Source: Verrucomicrobiaceae bacterium
GTDB taxonomy: Bacteria > Verrucomicrobiota > Verrucomicrobiia > Verrucomicrobiales > Verrucomicrobiaceae
DNA length: 64,000 nt
Reading direction: 5' to 3'
Assembly (NCBI GenBank): GCA_016795485.1
Contig: JAEUHM010000017.1
Location: forward strand, 1 to 64,000
Shown here: positions 43,748 to 52,390 of the stretch, one piece after another
How positions within the stretch are numbered: the stretch's first letter is position 1
How the letters are laid out: the number at the start of each line of letters is the position of its first letter
The notes under the pieces: generated by a model
Told to the model about the DNA's origin: nothing
The model's input: only the letters and a program-made list of their open reading frames with translations
Databases searched by the model: none
Position numbers and translations under genes: made by a program

Positions 43748-44986
43748 ATGATGAATCGCAGACATTTCCTCACTTCATCCACTTCACTGCTCTGCCTGCC
43801 GTGGCTTGAATCGCTGGGTGGGTTTGCTCATGCTGCGGACACAAAAAACAACCCGCAGCGCCTACTGCTCATCGGTGTGCCGCTCGGATTGTATCGCGAG
43901 GCCTTGGTGCCGAAAGAAAGCGGCGCGGGTTATGCCGCCACGGAGTATCTTTCGATCATCGACGGGTTCCGCGACCAGTTCACGATCATCTCCGGCCTCG
44001 ATCATCCGGGCGTGGGCGGCGGGCACGCATCGCAGCCGCGACTGTTCACCGGCGTGCCTTCAAACAAGCGCAATGTGCGCTCGCTTGACCAGTATCTCGC
44101 GGGGAAGATCGGCCAGAGCACGCGCTTTGACACGCTGGCGCTCTCGGCGGGCGCGAATGACTTCGGCTGGACGGACGGCGGCACGCAGGTCCCGGCGGAG
44201 TCGAAAATGGCGAATGTGTATGCGAGGCTTTTCCTCGACGAGAGCAAGGCCACAGCGGAAAAGGTCACGCAGCAGATCGGCCAGGGAAAGAGCATCATGG
44301 ACCTCGTCCAACGTCAGGCGAAGGGCCTGAAGCCGAAGCTCTCCCAGGCCGACCAGGAGAAGCTGGAGGAGTATTTCGAGTCCGTGCGCGAAACGGAACG
44401 CCGGCTGGTGAAATCCGAAAGCTGGGTCCACACGCCCAAGCCGAAGGTGAGCGCGTCCGCGCCGAAAGACCCGACGGATCGCGCGGAGATCATCACGCAG
44501 CTCCGAAATGTGTGCGACATGACACAGCTCGCCTTTCAGACCGACAGCACGCGCATCGTGACCTTCGGCTACTTTCAGCAGAACAACGTGAAGGTGCCCG
44601 GCGTCAGCAACGGCTACCACCCGCTCTCGCACCACGGCCAGGATCCAGAGAACATCGCGCAGCTCAAGCTCATCGAGAAGGAGCTGTTCAAGGAGCTCAA
44701 AACGCTGCTCACCAACCTCAAGAACACGAAGGAAGGCGAAGGCAACCTGCTCGACCGCACGACCATCATCGTCACCTCGAATCTCGGCAACGCCTCCAAC
44801 CACAGCACGAAGGACCTGCCGCTGCTCGTGCTCGGCGGCCGCGTCAAGCACGGCCAGCACCTCGCCTTCGAGTCCGGCACGGTGCCGCTCGCGAATCTCT
44901 ATGTCAGCGTGCTGAACCAGTTCGGCCTCGCCGACAAATCGTTCGCGACATCGACGGGTGCGCTGAAGGGCTTGGAGATTGCTTGA
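43748..44986 (+). CDS. DUF1552 domain protein with Tat signal
   Basis: From the ATG at 43748 (MMNRRHFLTSSTSLLCLPWL) the N-terminus carries a twin-arginine motif NRRHFL followed by a hydrophobic leader ending FAHA, so folded export is expected. The mature roughly 390 residues match DUF1552: RLLLIGVPLGLYREALVP, FTIISGLDHPGVGGGHASQPRLFTG, RNVRSLDQYLAGKIGQSTRFDTLALS, SNGYHPLSHHGQDPENIAQL and TIIVTSNLGNASNHSTKDLPLLVLGG. The family is related to alkaline-phosphatase-like folds and usually follows a DUF1587/DUF1592 cytochrome gene in Planctomycetes and Verrucomicrobiota. That partner is absent here. Codons are strongly GC-rich compared with upstream genes. Confidence 0.92.
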   Translation: MMNRRHFLTSSTSLLCLPWLESLGGFAHAADTKNNPQRLLLIGVPLGLYREALVPKESGAGYAATEYLSIIDGFRDQFTIISGLDHPGVGGGHASQPRLFTGVPSNKRNVRSLDQYLAGKIGQSTRFDTLALSAGANDFGWTDGGTQVPAESKMANVYARLFLDESKATAEKVTQQIGQGKSIMDLVQRQAKGLKPKLSQADQEKLEEYFESVRETERRLVKSESWVHTPKPKVSASAPKDPTDRAEIITQLRNVCDMTQLAFQTDSTRIVTFGYFQQNNVKVPGVSNGYHPLSHHGQDPENIAQLKLIEKELFKELKTLLTNLKNTKEGEGNLLDRTTIIVTSNLGNASNHSTKDLPLLVLGGRVKHGQHLAFESGTVPLANLYVSVLNQFGLADKSFATSTGALKGLEIA

Positions 44987-45002
44987 GCGAGCGCAGATTG
45001 TA

Positions 45003-45027
45003 ATTTCTCCTTTTAAAAAGGAGAAAT
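45003..45027. promoter_or_regulatory. 25-bp near-perfect palindrome before the AAA_14 ATPase gene
   Basis: Two perfect 12-bp arms (ATTTCTCCTTTT and AAAAGGAGAAAT) flank a single A. It begins 16 bp after the DUF1552 stop and ends 19 bp before the ATG of the ATPase gene. It could be an operator for the ATPase gene or an A/T-rich bidirectional terminator. The AAGGAG inside the right arm is too far (about 23 bases) from the ATG to be its ribosome-binding site. Confidence 0.6.
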
Positions 45028-45046
45028 AACCATTATCCTCTCCCTC

Positions 45047-46372
45047 ATGGAAGGAGAACTCAAAGCCGTCATCCGCGAAAAGATCATCCAGGGCCTCGAG
45101 GCCGGAATGCCTGCGCTCACGCGGCGCGAGGTCTATCTGCCTGCCATTCGTGGCAAGGCGCTGGCGGTCATCGGCATGCGTCGTAGCGGAAAGACGACGT
45201 TTCTCTGGCAATGCATGGCGGACCAACTGGCCGCCGGAGCGCCCCGTGAAACGCTGCTCTACTTCAACTTCGAGGACGACCGCATGGACGGTCTGACAGC
45301 GAAGGACCTGCATCATCTCATCGAGATATACTACCAGCTCCATCCAGGCTTTCGCGACAAGAAGACCGTGCGGCTTTATCTGGATGAAATCCAGCTCGTG
45401 CCCGGCTGGGAGAGCTTTGTGCGCCGCATCATGGATTCCGAGAAGGTCGAGATCATGCTCACCGGCTCCTCGGCACGTCTTTTGAGCCGCGAAATCGCCA
45501 CTTCGATGCGTGGCAGGGCGCTGGAGGTGCTGGTGCATCCTTTCAGCTTCCGCGAGTATCTGTCGCATCGAGATGCGAGTGTCACGCGGCCTTTCTCCCA
45601 GCTCGCGAAGGCGGCGAAATCCACGCTGCTGAGGCATTTTGACGGTTACCTGCACCAGGGCGGCTTTCCAGAGGCGCAAAACGCGCCGGAGCGTGATCGC
45701 GATGCGCTGCTACGCAGCTATGTGGATGTGGCGATGCTGCGCGATGTCATCGAGCGGCACTCCGTTTCCAATCCCACCGCCCTGCGCTGGCTGGTGCGGC
45801 AGCTTCTCGGCAACGCCGCAGGCACCTTCAGCGCCCAGAAGTTTTTTGATACCTTGAAGTCGCAAGGCATCGCCGTGGCCAAGGACACCGTGCATGCCTA
45901 TCTTGGTCACCTCGAGGATGCCTTCCTCATCCGCACCGTCTGCATGCACTCCAGCTCGGAGCGCCAGCGCATGGTGAACCCGCGCAAAGCCTATCCCGTG
46001 GACCCGGGGCTCATCCCGGTGTTTGAGCGCACACGACGCGCCAACACCGGTCATGCCTTGGAGACCGCCGTGCTGCTCGAACTCGAGCGGCGAGGTGCCA
46101 GCATCGGCTACCTGCGCACCTCATCCGGCTACGAGATCGATTTTCATGCCGACTTTCCGGATGGCTCCATCCAGATCATCCAAGTGTGCGCCGACCTCTC
46201 GTCGAAGGAAACGCTGGAACGCGAAGTCCGCGCTCTCCTCGATGCGCAAGGTGCACATCCGCAGGCCACGCCATTGCTGCTGTCGATGGATGCCTCTCCG
46301 CCCGCCTCTCTACCCTCGGGCATTCACTGGCAATCCGCCGCCGCGTGGTTGCTGGGTGATGAGATGGACTGA
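45047..46372 (+). CDS. AAA_14/DUF4143 ATPase
   Basis: This 441-residue protein has an N-terminal P-loop ATPase domain: Walker A VIGMRRSGKTT (residues 41-51), 'LLYFNFEDDRM', Walker B VRLYLDEIQLVPGWESFVRR and sensor 'EIMLTGSSARLLSREIATSMRGR'. A C-terminal DUF4143 domain follows (LRWLVRQLLGNAAGTFS, LEDAFLIRTV, NTGHALETAVLLELERRGASIGYLRTSSGYEIDFH). The DUF4143 segment ends in a PD-(D/E)XK-like core (E..EIDF). The family is widespread, often solitary and of unknown function, sometimes linked to mobile or toxin-antitoxin-like genes. The preceding palindrome suggests autoregulation. Confidence 0.92.
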   Translation: MEGELKAVIREKIIQGLEAGMPALTRREVYLPAIRGKALAVIGMRRSGKTTFLWQCMADQLAAGAPRETLLYFNFEDDRMDGLTAKDLHHLIEIYYQLHPGFRDKKTVRLYLDEIQLVPGWESFVRRIMDSEKVEIMLTGSSARLLSREIATSMRGRALEVLVHPFSFREYLSHRDASVTRPFSQLAKAAKSTLLRHFDGYLHQGGFPEAQNAPERDRDALLRSYVDVAMLRDVIERHSVSNPTALRWLVRQLLGNAAGTFSAQKFFDTLKSQGIAVAKDTVHAYLGHLEDAFLIRTVCMHSSSERQRMVNPRKAYPVDPGLIPVFERTRRANTGHALETAVLLELERRGASIGYLRTSSGYEIDFHADFPDGSIQIIQVCADLSSKETLEREVRALLDAQGAHPQATPLLLSMDASPPASLPSGIHWQSAAAWLLGDEMD

Positions 46373-46375
46373 TCC

Positions 46376-46434
46376 GCTCACGGATGATCAAACCGCTTCC
46401 CGGGCACCGGTTTGCCGTCTTCGAGGAGCCATGT
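46376..46434 (-). repeat. Orphan copy 1 of a gene-tail repeat
   Basis: This roughly 59-bp segment just after the ATPase stop is almost identical to the 3' end of the glycoside-hydrolase-like gene at 50534-50592. On the minus strand it encodes WLLEDGKPVPGKRFDHP and a stop, but no gene body precedes it. Codon changes relative to the intact gene are mostly silent (CGG for CGC), apart from His for Asn. It is likely the remnant of a paralogue. Confidence 0.8.
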
Positions 46435-46528
46435 GCTTTGCTTGAGAGGATGTTTGGAGGTTTTTGTTTCGATTTGTTCTGATCGGTTTGAGCTACATTG
46501 CCCGCCGCGATGGCGTTCATGCTCGTGC

Positions 46529-48520
46529 ATGTCCATCGCAGCTCGCATTCTCGTTTTGCTCGCACTCACCGCACCGCTCGTGGCGGCAGATTTTGTGCTC
46601 GTTTCCAAAGAGGCGGCTCCAGCGCCGATCATCGTGGCAAAGGATGCGCCGGTGCGCACGCGGGATGCGGCGGTGACCTTGGCGGACTACATCGCGAAGA
46701 TTAGCGGCCAGAAGCCGGCGATCCTCGATGGTGCGCCGCAGCCGCTGCCGGAGCGGGCGGTGTGGGTCGGCGTGCAGCCGGAGCTGAAGGCGCTCTTTGC
46801 CAAAACGAGCTTCGATTTCGAGCATCCCGAGGAGACCCTCGTCCTCGCGAGTGAAAAGCATCTCGTCATCGCGGGACGTGATCGCTGGGACCCCGCGCAT
46901 ACGGAGGTGAAAGGCCGCCTGGCGATGAAGACCGGCGTGCAGCAGGAATACGGCACGGCAAACGCGGTGTATTCCTACCTGCGCGATCAACTCGGCGTGC
47001 GCTGGCTCTGGCCGGGCGAGGAGGACATCATCCCGCGTGAACGCATCGCCATCGGCGTGATGGAGCAGCGCTATCATCCGCAGATCCGTGCTCGTGGCGG
47101 CATGTTGGTCAAAACCTCGCTCGGCGACAACAAAGAGAGCGCCGAGGAGCTGTGGTCACGCTTTCAGCGGGTGCAGCTCGACTCGATGGACATGAATGGC
47201 GGCCACGGATTCGGCGATTGGTGGGAAAAGCATGGCGCGGCGCATCCCGAATACTTCGCGGCGGCTCCTGACGGACGGCGCATCGCGATGAAGCCCAGCG
47301 TGAGCAACACCAAGCTCTGCGCCTCGAATCCTCAAGTGTGGCAGCAATGGCTCGTCGAGACATCAGCCAAGCTCCGCGCTGATCCGCTGCTGCGTGTGAT
47401 CAATGTCTCGCCGAACGACGGCTACACCAGCGGCCACTGCACGTGCAAAAACTGCCTCGCGTGGGATCATCCCGATGGCGAAAAAATGGAGTGGAGCTTT
47501 CCCGGCACCGGTTTGAAATACCAGGGCGTGTCGCAAACGGATCGCGACGTGCGTTTCGCCAACACGCTCGCCCGCCTGCTGAAAAAGGAGTTCCCGCAGC
47601 GTGAGGTCTTCCTCCTGCTCAATGCCTACGGCCTCGCGCGGAATCCACCGCTCGGCGTCGTGCCGGATGACAACGTCATCATCTCCAGCGTGGCGAACTT
47701 CCACATGAGGTCGCCCAAGGAACGCCAACTGCCCATCCAGCAGCACACAGGTTGGGCGAAGGTGGCGAAACACCTCATGTGGCGGCCGAATCTTGGCAGT
47801 CCGGCCGGTCTGAGCTGGGGCATGCCGGATGTGGCAATGACGCAGGCGCAGGAGGATTTTCGATTCGCGGCGGACACGCGCTGCATCGGCCTCTACTTCG
47901 ATCTGTTCTGGCTGCACTGGTCCACGCAGGGTCCGCACTACTACGCTCTCGCGCATCTCGCGTGGAACCCGCGCACCGATGTCACCGCGCTGATGGATGA
48001 CTACTACCAGCGCGGCTTTGGCCCTGCCGCACCCGACGTGAAAGCCTACTGGCAGCTCATGGAGCGCACGCGCATGGAGTTCGTCGCCGAGGAGCCGAGC
48101 CGTTTCCGCGCCTTTGATCTGCCGAAGAAATACACCGCGGATGTTTTCGCCCAAGCGCAGCGCCATCTCGATGCCGCGAGTGCCAAACTGCCCGCTGACG
48201 ATGAAACGCATCGCCGCCGACTGCACTTCGTCCGTTGCGGCCTCGACTACGCCAAGCTCGTGGTGGACACCCGCGCCTGGATGCAGAAGCTCGAAGCCAG
48301 CAAAAACAAGGACAGCGAGGCCAAAGCCAAAGTGTTGGCCAACTGGGACCTCGTCGCGAAGATGCAGAAGGACTTCCCCGCGCACGCCATCAACTGGCAG
48401 GCTGTCTGGCGCAGCCCGAGCGGCGGTGAAGAAATCGGCAAACGCGTCATGGGCCTGCACCCCAATGCACCTCTCAGTGGCCGCACGCTCAAAGAGCTGC
48501 GCACGCCAGGGCTGGAGTGA
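46529..48520 (+). CDS. Secreted DUF4838 protein, probable glycoside hydrolase-like
   Basis: From the ATG at 46529 the protein has about 663 residues with a signal peptide (MSIAARILVLLALTAPLVAA). An N-terminal GH20-like 'helper' domain (AAVTLADYIAKISGQKPAIL, TLVLASEKHLVIAGRDRW, AVYSYLRDQLGVRWLWPGEEDIIP) leads to a barrel-like DUF4838 region (RVINVSPNDGYTSGHCTCKNCLAWDHP, with a CxC..C cluster, and ADTRCIGLYFDLFWLHWSTQGPHYYALAHLAWNP). DUF4838 proteins are thought to act on polysaccharides, but no enzyme is firmly characterised to my knowledge. The extra 39 codons upstream in the open frame have no leader. Neighbours are other secreted proteins. Confidence 0.85.
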   Translation: MSIAARILVLLALTAPLVAADFVLVSKEAAPAPIIVAKDAPVRTRDAAVTLADYIAKISGQKPAILDGAPQPLPERAVWVGVQPELKALFAKTSFDFEHPEETLVLASEKHLVIAGRDRWDPAHTEVKGRLAMKTGVQQEYGTANAVYSYLRDQLGVRWLWPGEEDIIPRERIAIGVMEQRYHPQIRARGGMLVKTSLGDNKESAEELWSRFQRVQLDSMDMNGGHGFGDWWEKHGAAHPEYFAAAPDGRRIAMKPSVSNTKLCASNPQVWQQWLVETSAKLRADPLLRVINVSPNDGYTSGHCTCKNCLAWDHPDGEKMEWSFPGTGLKYQGVSQTDRDVRFANTLARLLKKEFPQREVFLLLNAYGLARNPPLGVVPDDNVIISSVANFHMRSPKERQLPIQQHTGWAKVAKHLMWRPNLGSPAGLSWGMPDVAMTQAQEDFRFAADTRCIGLYFDLFWLHWSTQGPHYYALAHLAWNPRTDVTALMDDYYQRGFGPAAPDVKAYWQLMERTRMEFVAEEPSRFRAFDLPKKYTADVFAQAQRHLDAASAKLPADDETHRRRLHFVRCGLDYAKLVVDTRAWMQKLEASKNKDSEAKAKVLANWDLVAKMQKDFPAHAINWQAVWRSPSGGEEIGKRVMGLHPNAPLSGRTLKELRTPGLE

Positions 48521-48533
48521 GGTGCCCACGCCA

Positions 48534-48584
48534 GCTCACGGATTATCGAAGCGCTTCCCGGGCACCGGTTTGCCGCTTTGCGAG
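48534..48584 (-). repeat. Orphan copy 2 of the gene-tail repeat
   Basis: This roughly 50-bp segment follows the DUF4838 gene. On the minus strand it reads SGKPVPGKRFDNP and a stop, with only silent differences from the intact tail at 50534. Upstream in that frame the similarity fades and a stop appears within a few codons, so it is a short remnant. Confidence 0.75.
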
Positions 48585-48626
48585 ACAACCAGTTAAGGAT
48601 TGCTGTGTAATGAGCGGGATCATAAC

Positions 48627-50534
48627 ATGCCCGTCATGAGATTCTGGCTTCGCTTTCTACTGCTGCTCATTCCCGTGGTCGCTTCTGCTGTCGAAGATCT
48701 GCCGCTCGACTATCCACGAGAAGGAGACTGGGAGACTTCTCCAGTGCCTGAAGGCGTGGAGATTTCGCTTATTCTGCCCAAAAAGGTGATGATCGGCGAG
48801 CAGATGCCCGCACAGCTTGTCATCCGCAATCAGGGCAAGACGGCGTTCAAGATCACCACAGGCGGCGACTACCGCGGCACTGGCTTTCCTCAGCGAATGA
48901 AGGTGCGGGTTCGTGACGCGCAAGGAATCGCACTGCCTGAACTGACTCGTGCGAACTACGGAATGATGGGCGGCGGCCTGATGGGGCCACAAACTCTGGA
49001 GCCCGGTGTCAGCCACTCCATCGAGTTTCCGCTGGATCGTTATGTCAGCTTTCCGAAAGAGGGCAAATACACCGTGACGGCCGGTCATGACCTCGGATGG
49101 CTCCGGAACGACAAGAAGCCGCATCCGCTGGGAGTAGCGACCCTTGAGGTGACGCTACCCACAGCGGAGCAGGCAGAGGCATTGGTTCAATCCATCATCG
49201 CGGGAAAACAAGCCACACCGACACATGTGGCCTTCCAGGGTAAAAGCTACCCGCCCATGCGTGATGAGCCGATGGATTACGTCACCCAGGCAAAGCTCTG
49301 CGTGCTGCGACACCCGGTCTATCTGCCCGCGCTGACCAAGGCTGCGCAGAGCGGCTCCGCGGAGGCCGTTTCCGGCATCGGCCGCATCGCCAGCACCGCG
49401 GCCACCGAGTCGCTGATCGCGTTGCTGAACGACGGTAACTTTCAGGTGCAATCGGAGGCATTGACCCAATTGCAGCGGCGTGTGCCTTCCAAAGAAGATC
49501 CTTCGCAGCCCGCCGTGCATTTCATGTGGGGTGGTGATGTGTTCCAAATCGGCCCATTGTTGCCAGCCGCGTGGAGGCCAGAGTTTGAAGCGCAGATCGC
49601 CGCTGAGGCCGCCCGGCTGCTCTCCCACGACAATCCAAACGTGGTCAGCGCAGCCGCGTGCCTAGTTCAAGCCTGCGGCACTGAGCAAGCCGGTCAGGCG
49701 GTTCTCGATGCCTTGCAGAAGTCGCTCGACACCCATCGAACCATTCCACGAGAAGACACTGCGGCGCTTTATCCGCCGCTCCCGGAGCCCGCCCTGATTG
49801 GCGCGCTCGATGGACTGCGAAAACGCGGCTGGCGTTCTCCCGATCCCGGCAGAACTGCGCTCATGGTCGCGAAGTTTCGTGAATACGCAGACAAAACGGT
49901 TCCAAAGCCATCTGGAAATGACTGGAAGGACAGCATGCTCACCTGGGTGGAGAACGGGCCTCCAACACTTCGTGAACACGCACTCAAAGCCATTCCGCAG
50001 CCGCTTAGCGACGCCGCGGTCAAAGTGGTGCTCGCAGCTCTCGCGGATGAAAACCCGCGCGTGCTCATCGCAGCCTGCGAAGTCGCCCACGCGTCCAAAC
50101 GGAAGGAATTCATCCGTCCGCTGTGTCAGATCGTGGAAGTGGATCGCGTCCAAAACGTGCATCGAGCCGCGATTGAGGCCGCCAGGGAGTGCGGAGCACG
50201 CATGGAGCTTTGGCGGGCAGTTGCGCAAACCATCGTGGTCAAGGAACTGCTCGTCGAGTCCGCGCAGGAACTCGTGAAAGGCACTCTCGACCTGCCTCTG
50301 GGCTCTGGCTCAGGCGGAAACAGCAATTTCACCACCGATCAACGCTTCGCGATCCGTGCTGCCTGGATTGAATTTCTCTCCCGGAACGAGGCCAAACTCG
50401 CCGCCGGAAAGAAACTCCCCGTGCCTGACAACACAACGAGCGCCAAGCTCACCGGAGGCGGATTTGTTGAGGGAACGAGCGTGGTCGATTTCACCTTGAA
50501 GGACGGGTCTTGCTGGCAGCCAAAGGCAAAGTAG
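48627..50534 (+). CDS. Secreted HEAT-repeat protein
   Basis: From the ATG at 48627 (a second ATG lies at 48636) this protein has about 635 residues. A signal peptide (FWLRFLLLLIPVVASA) is followed by a beta-sandwich-like domain (GVEISLILPKKVMIGEQMPAQLVIRNQGKTAFKI). Alpha-helical HEAT/Armadillo-type repeats come next (KAAQSGSAEAVSGIGRIASTAATESLIALLNDGN, ALKAIPQPLSDAAVKVVLAALADENPRVLIAACEVAHASKRKEF). Such proteins act as scaffolds; the partner is unknown. Its TAG stop is separated by one base from the stop of the convergent glycoside-hydrolase-like gene. Confidence 0.85.
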   Translation: MPVMRFWLRFLLLLIPVVASAVEDLPLDYPREGDWETSPVPEGVEISLILPKKVMIGEQMPAQLVIRNQGKTAFKITTGGDYRGTGFPQRMKVRVRDAQGIALPELTRANYGMMGGGLMGPQTLEPGVSHSIEFPLDRYVSFPKEGKYTVTAGHDLGWLRNDKKPHPLGVATLEVTLPTAEQAEALVQSIIAGKQATPTHVAFQGKSYPPMRDEPMDYVTQAKLCVLRHPVYLPALTKAAQSGSAEAVSGIGRIASTAATESLIALLNDGNFQVQSEALTQLQRRVPSKEDPSQPAVHFMWGGDVFQIGPLLPAAWRPEFEAQIAAEAARLLSHDNPNVVSAAACLVQACGTEQAGQAVLDALQKSLDTHRTIPREDTAALYPPLPEPALIGALDGLRKRGWRSPDPGRTALMVAKFREYADKTVPKPSGNDWKDSMLTWVENGPPTLREHALKAIPQPLSDAAVKVVLAALADENPRVLIAACEVAHASKRKEFIRPLCQIVEVDRVQNVHRAAIEAARECGARMELWRAVAQTIVVKELLVESAQELVKGTLDLPLGSGSGGNSNFTTDQRFAIRAAWIEFLSRNEAKLAAGKKLPVPDNTTSAKLTGGGFVEGTSVVDFTLKDGSCWQPKAK

Positions 50535-50592
50535 CTCACGGATTATCAAAGCGCTTCCCGGGCACCGGTTTGCCGTCTTCGAGGAGCCACAT
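50534..50592 (-). repeat. Gene-tail repeat, intact copy inside the coding region
   Basis: This is the third and longest copy of the repeat, forming the last codons and stop of the glycoside-hydrolase-like gene. All three copies lie immediately 3' of a plus-strand gene and in the same orientation, roughly 2.0-2.2 kb apart. Confidence 0.8.
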
Positions 50593-52077
50593 GTCCTGCG
50601 CGTCGATGAAATGCCAGTCGCCGTAGATGGCGAAGAGGTTTGCTTGGCGGAACTCGAGCTCCAAACGGACGATTTTGCCGACGAGGAGCTCCAAATCGGC
50701 CTTTTTCCACTTCAGCGCATGTTTGAGCGAGTTCGCGTTTCGCATCGGAATGCAGTCATCGAAGCTGAAATCGGGCAGTGGCTGGCTTTTGATGTCGGTG
50801 AGTTGGAAACGCACTTCGCCAAAATCTGCGGCGGCATTGAGAAGAAGCTGCGCGGACTTCAAAAGCATCGGCTTGGACTGGATGCGTGCGAAGTCGCCAC
50901 GCGAGCGCAGGTGCATGAAGCCATCTTTGCGCACGGTGTGCAGCAGCACGGCGCTCGTGGGCTCCTTCGTCGCGTTCTTCGCCGCACGTTCACGACCGTG
51001 CGCGCCTTTGTGCGATTCGGAGTAGATGCGGATTTCATCACCCGCTTCGACGAGGCTGCTGGGCCGGATTTGAGCGCAACCATGCTCGGGAATGGGATTC
51101 AGCGCGATGAACGGCTTCCTTTGGCCACGGATGAAGTGATGGCCGTCGTAGCTGAAGGTGAGTTGTGAGTCGAAGTCGCCAAAGAACTGGTTGTAGCTGT
51201 TCACCGGCACGCTGCTGGAGTTTCGGAAAGTCCAAAGCACGCCCACATAGCCGGGACCGCTGCGCAGCACTCGCATGCCGTAAAAGCCCACCGGGCCATC
51301 CACATCGAGCGCATCGGGTTGCAGATGCAGTTGCGGCTCGCTCCACGTTTTGAAGTCGGAAGTCTCGCGCAACACAAGACGACGATCACCCCAGCCAGGG
51401 CGTGCGGTGAGCACGTGCGTGCGGTCGCTCTCGCGGTAGAAACAAAACACCGGCGGCTCCGGCTCCCAATCATCCGTGGACCACTGGCCGTCTTTCTTCA
51501 GTTCCCAGTGCAGGCCATCCTTCGACACCAGTGTGGCAGCCATGCTCATGTAGCGCTTTTTGCCCTCACGCTTCGCGATGTCGTGCCACGGATGCTTTTC
51601 ATTCGCGAGCGCCTGCTCATAAACCGCGTCCGCATCCTGCCTGCCGAACATTTTGAAGGGAAAGCCATCAGCCGCGACCGGATCGTGATACACACCGCTG
51701 CCCTGACCATGCGTGAAGGTGAAAACATGATGCGGCGCGATCTTTTCACCCTCCGGCTGCGCATCCGGCACCGGCAGCGGTCGCCACGCGATGCCATCGT
51801 CGCTCTGCGCCGCCATGATCGTGAACGGACTCCACTTGATCGAGTAAATCATCCGCCACTGCCCGCTCGCCGCATCCCTCCACACCGACGGAAACACCAT
51901 CGACGCGTGTGAAAACTGCGGATCCGTGTAAGTGCCCGCCGCGACCGCTTGGGGCGTGGTTTGCACCAACTCGGTGTTGTTCCACGCATCCCAATGCGCC
52001 AGATCCCAAAAAGGCAGCGCTTTCTCGGCGAGAGCGAGGCTTGAGGTGAAGAACAGACAAAGGAGCAGGCGGCGCAT
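50536..52077 (-). CDS. Secreted beta-propeller glycoside hydrolase-like protein
   Basis: From the ATG at 52077 (MRRLLLCLFFTSSLALA, signal peptide) this protein has about 513 residues. A run of five-bladed-propeller-type segments is visible: HASMVFPSVWRDAASGQWRMIYS, AQSDDGIAWRPLPV, SMAATLVSKDGLHWEL, LVLRETSDFKTWSEP, SQLTFSYDGHHF. Each blade has the D-G..W or S-D-G motif of GH32/43/130-like folds. A C-terminal beta-sandwich-like part follows, ending WLLEDGKPVPGKRFDNP. The catalytic acids cannot be fixed by eye. Two orphan copies of the coding tail lie downstream of other genes at 46.4 and 48.5 kb. Confidence 0.7.
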   Translation of the reverse strand: MRRLLLCLFFTSSLALAEKALPFWDLAHWDAWNNTELVQTTPQAVAAGTYTDPQFSHASMVFPSVWRDAASGQWRMIYSIKWSPFTIMAAQSDDGIAWRPLPVPDAQPEGEKIAPHHVFTFTHGQGSGVYHDPVAADGFPFKMFGRQDADAVYEQALANEKHPWHDIAKREGKKRYMSMAATLVSKDGLHWELKKDGQWSTDDWEPEPPVFCFYRESDRTHVLTARPGWGDRRLVLRETSDFKTWSEPQLHLQPDALDVDGPVGFYGMRVLRSGPGYVGVLWTFRNSSSVPVNSYNQFFGDFDSQLTFSYDGHHFIRGQRKPFIALNPIPEHGCAQIRPSSLVEAGDEIRIYSESHKGAHGRERAAKNATKEPTSAVLLHTVRKDGFMHLRSRGDFARIQSKPMLLKSAQLLLNAAADFGEVRFQLTDIKSQPLPDFSFDDCIPMRNANSLKHALKWKKADLELLVGKIVRLELEFRQANLFAIYGDWHFIDAQDMWLLEDGKPVPGKRFDNP

Positions 52078-52211
52078 GATCGTGAAACGTCGTGAAAGGC
52101 TCCTTTTGGCTCGTTTCGACCGCTTCGTGGCAAAGTAAAGCCTCGTGCTGCATTTTCGCTTCACGCCATGAAATCGAACTCGGCTACGGTTGCGACTGGG
52201 CGAGGGGAAGC

Positions 52212-52302
52212 TGGCGGACAGAGAGGGATTCGAACCCTCGTTACCGGATTAGGGTAAACACGCTTTCCAAGCGTGCGCATTCGACCACTCTGCCATCTGT
52301 CC
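52212..52302 (-). tRNA. tRNA-Ser, anticodon GGA
   Basis: On the minus strand the acceptor GGACAGA pairs with TCTGTCC, with discriminator G and encoded CCA (52212-52214). The anticodon stem CACGC/GCGTG encloses loop TTGGAAA, so the anticodon is GGA (52266-52268), reading UCC/UCU. A long variable arm and T arm (GAGGGTTCGAATCCCTC) are present. It marks the right edge of the GC-richer block. Confidence 0.95.
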
Positions 52303-52390
52303 TTTTCAGCTTTTGGGGGGCTGTCTGGCTGGTCTTGCCAGACGGGCGCGTAACGTGACTCGTTTAAGCCAGGGAGCAAGGTGATTCTGC

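Noticed and set aside
44060-45679. 539-codon minus-strand open frame opposite DUF1552 and the ATPase
   Set aside because: It spans two recognisable plus-strand genes, its translation is Arg/Leu/His/Glu-rich without motifs, and such antisense frames are expected in GC-rich coding DNA.
47498-47520. Short match to the gene-tail repeat inside the DUF4838 gene
   Set aside because: Only about 14 bases match (CCGGCACCGGTTTG), they encode conserved DUF4838 sequence and are probably coincidental.
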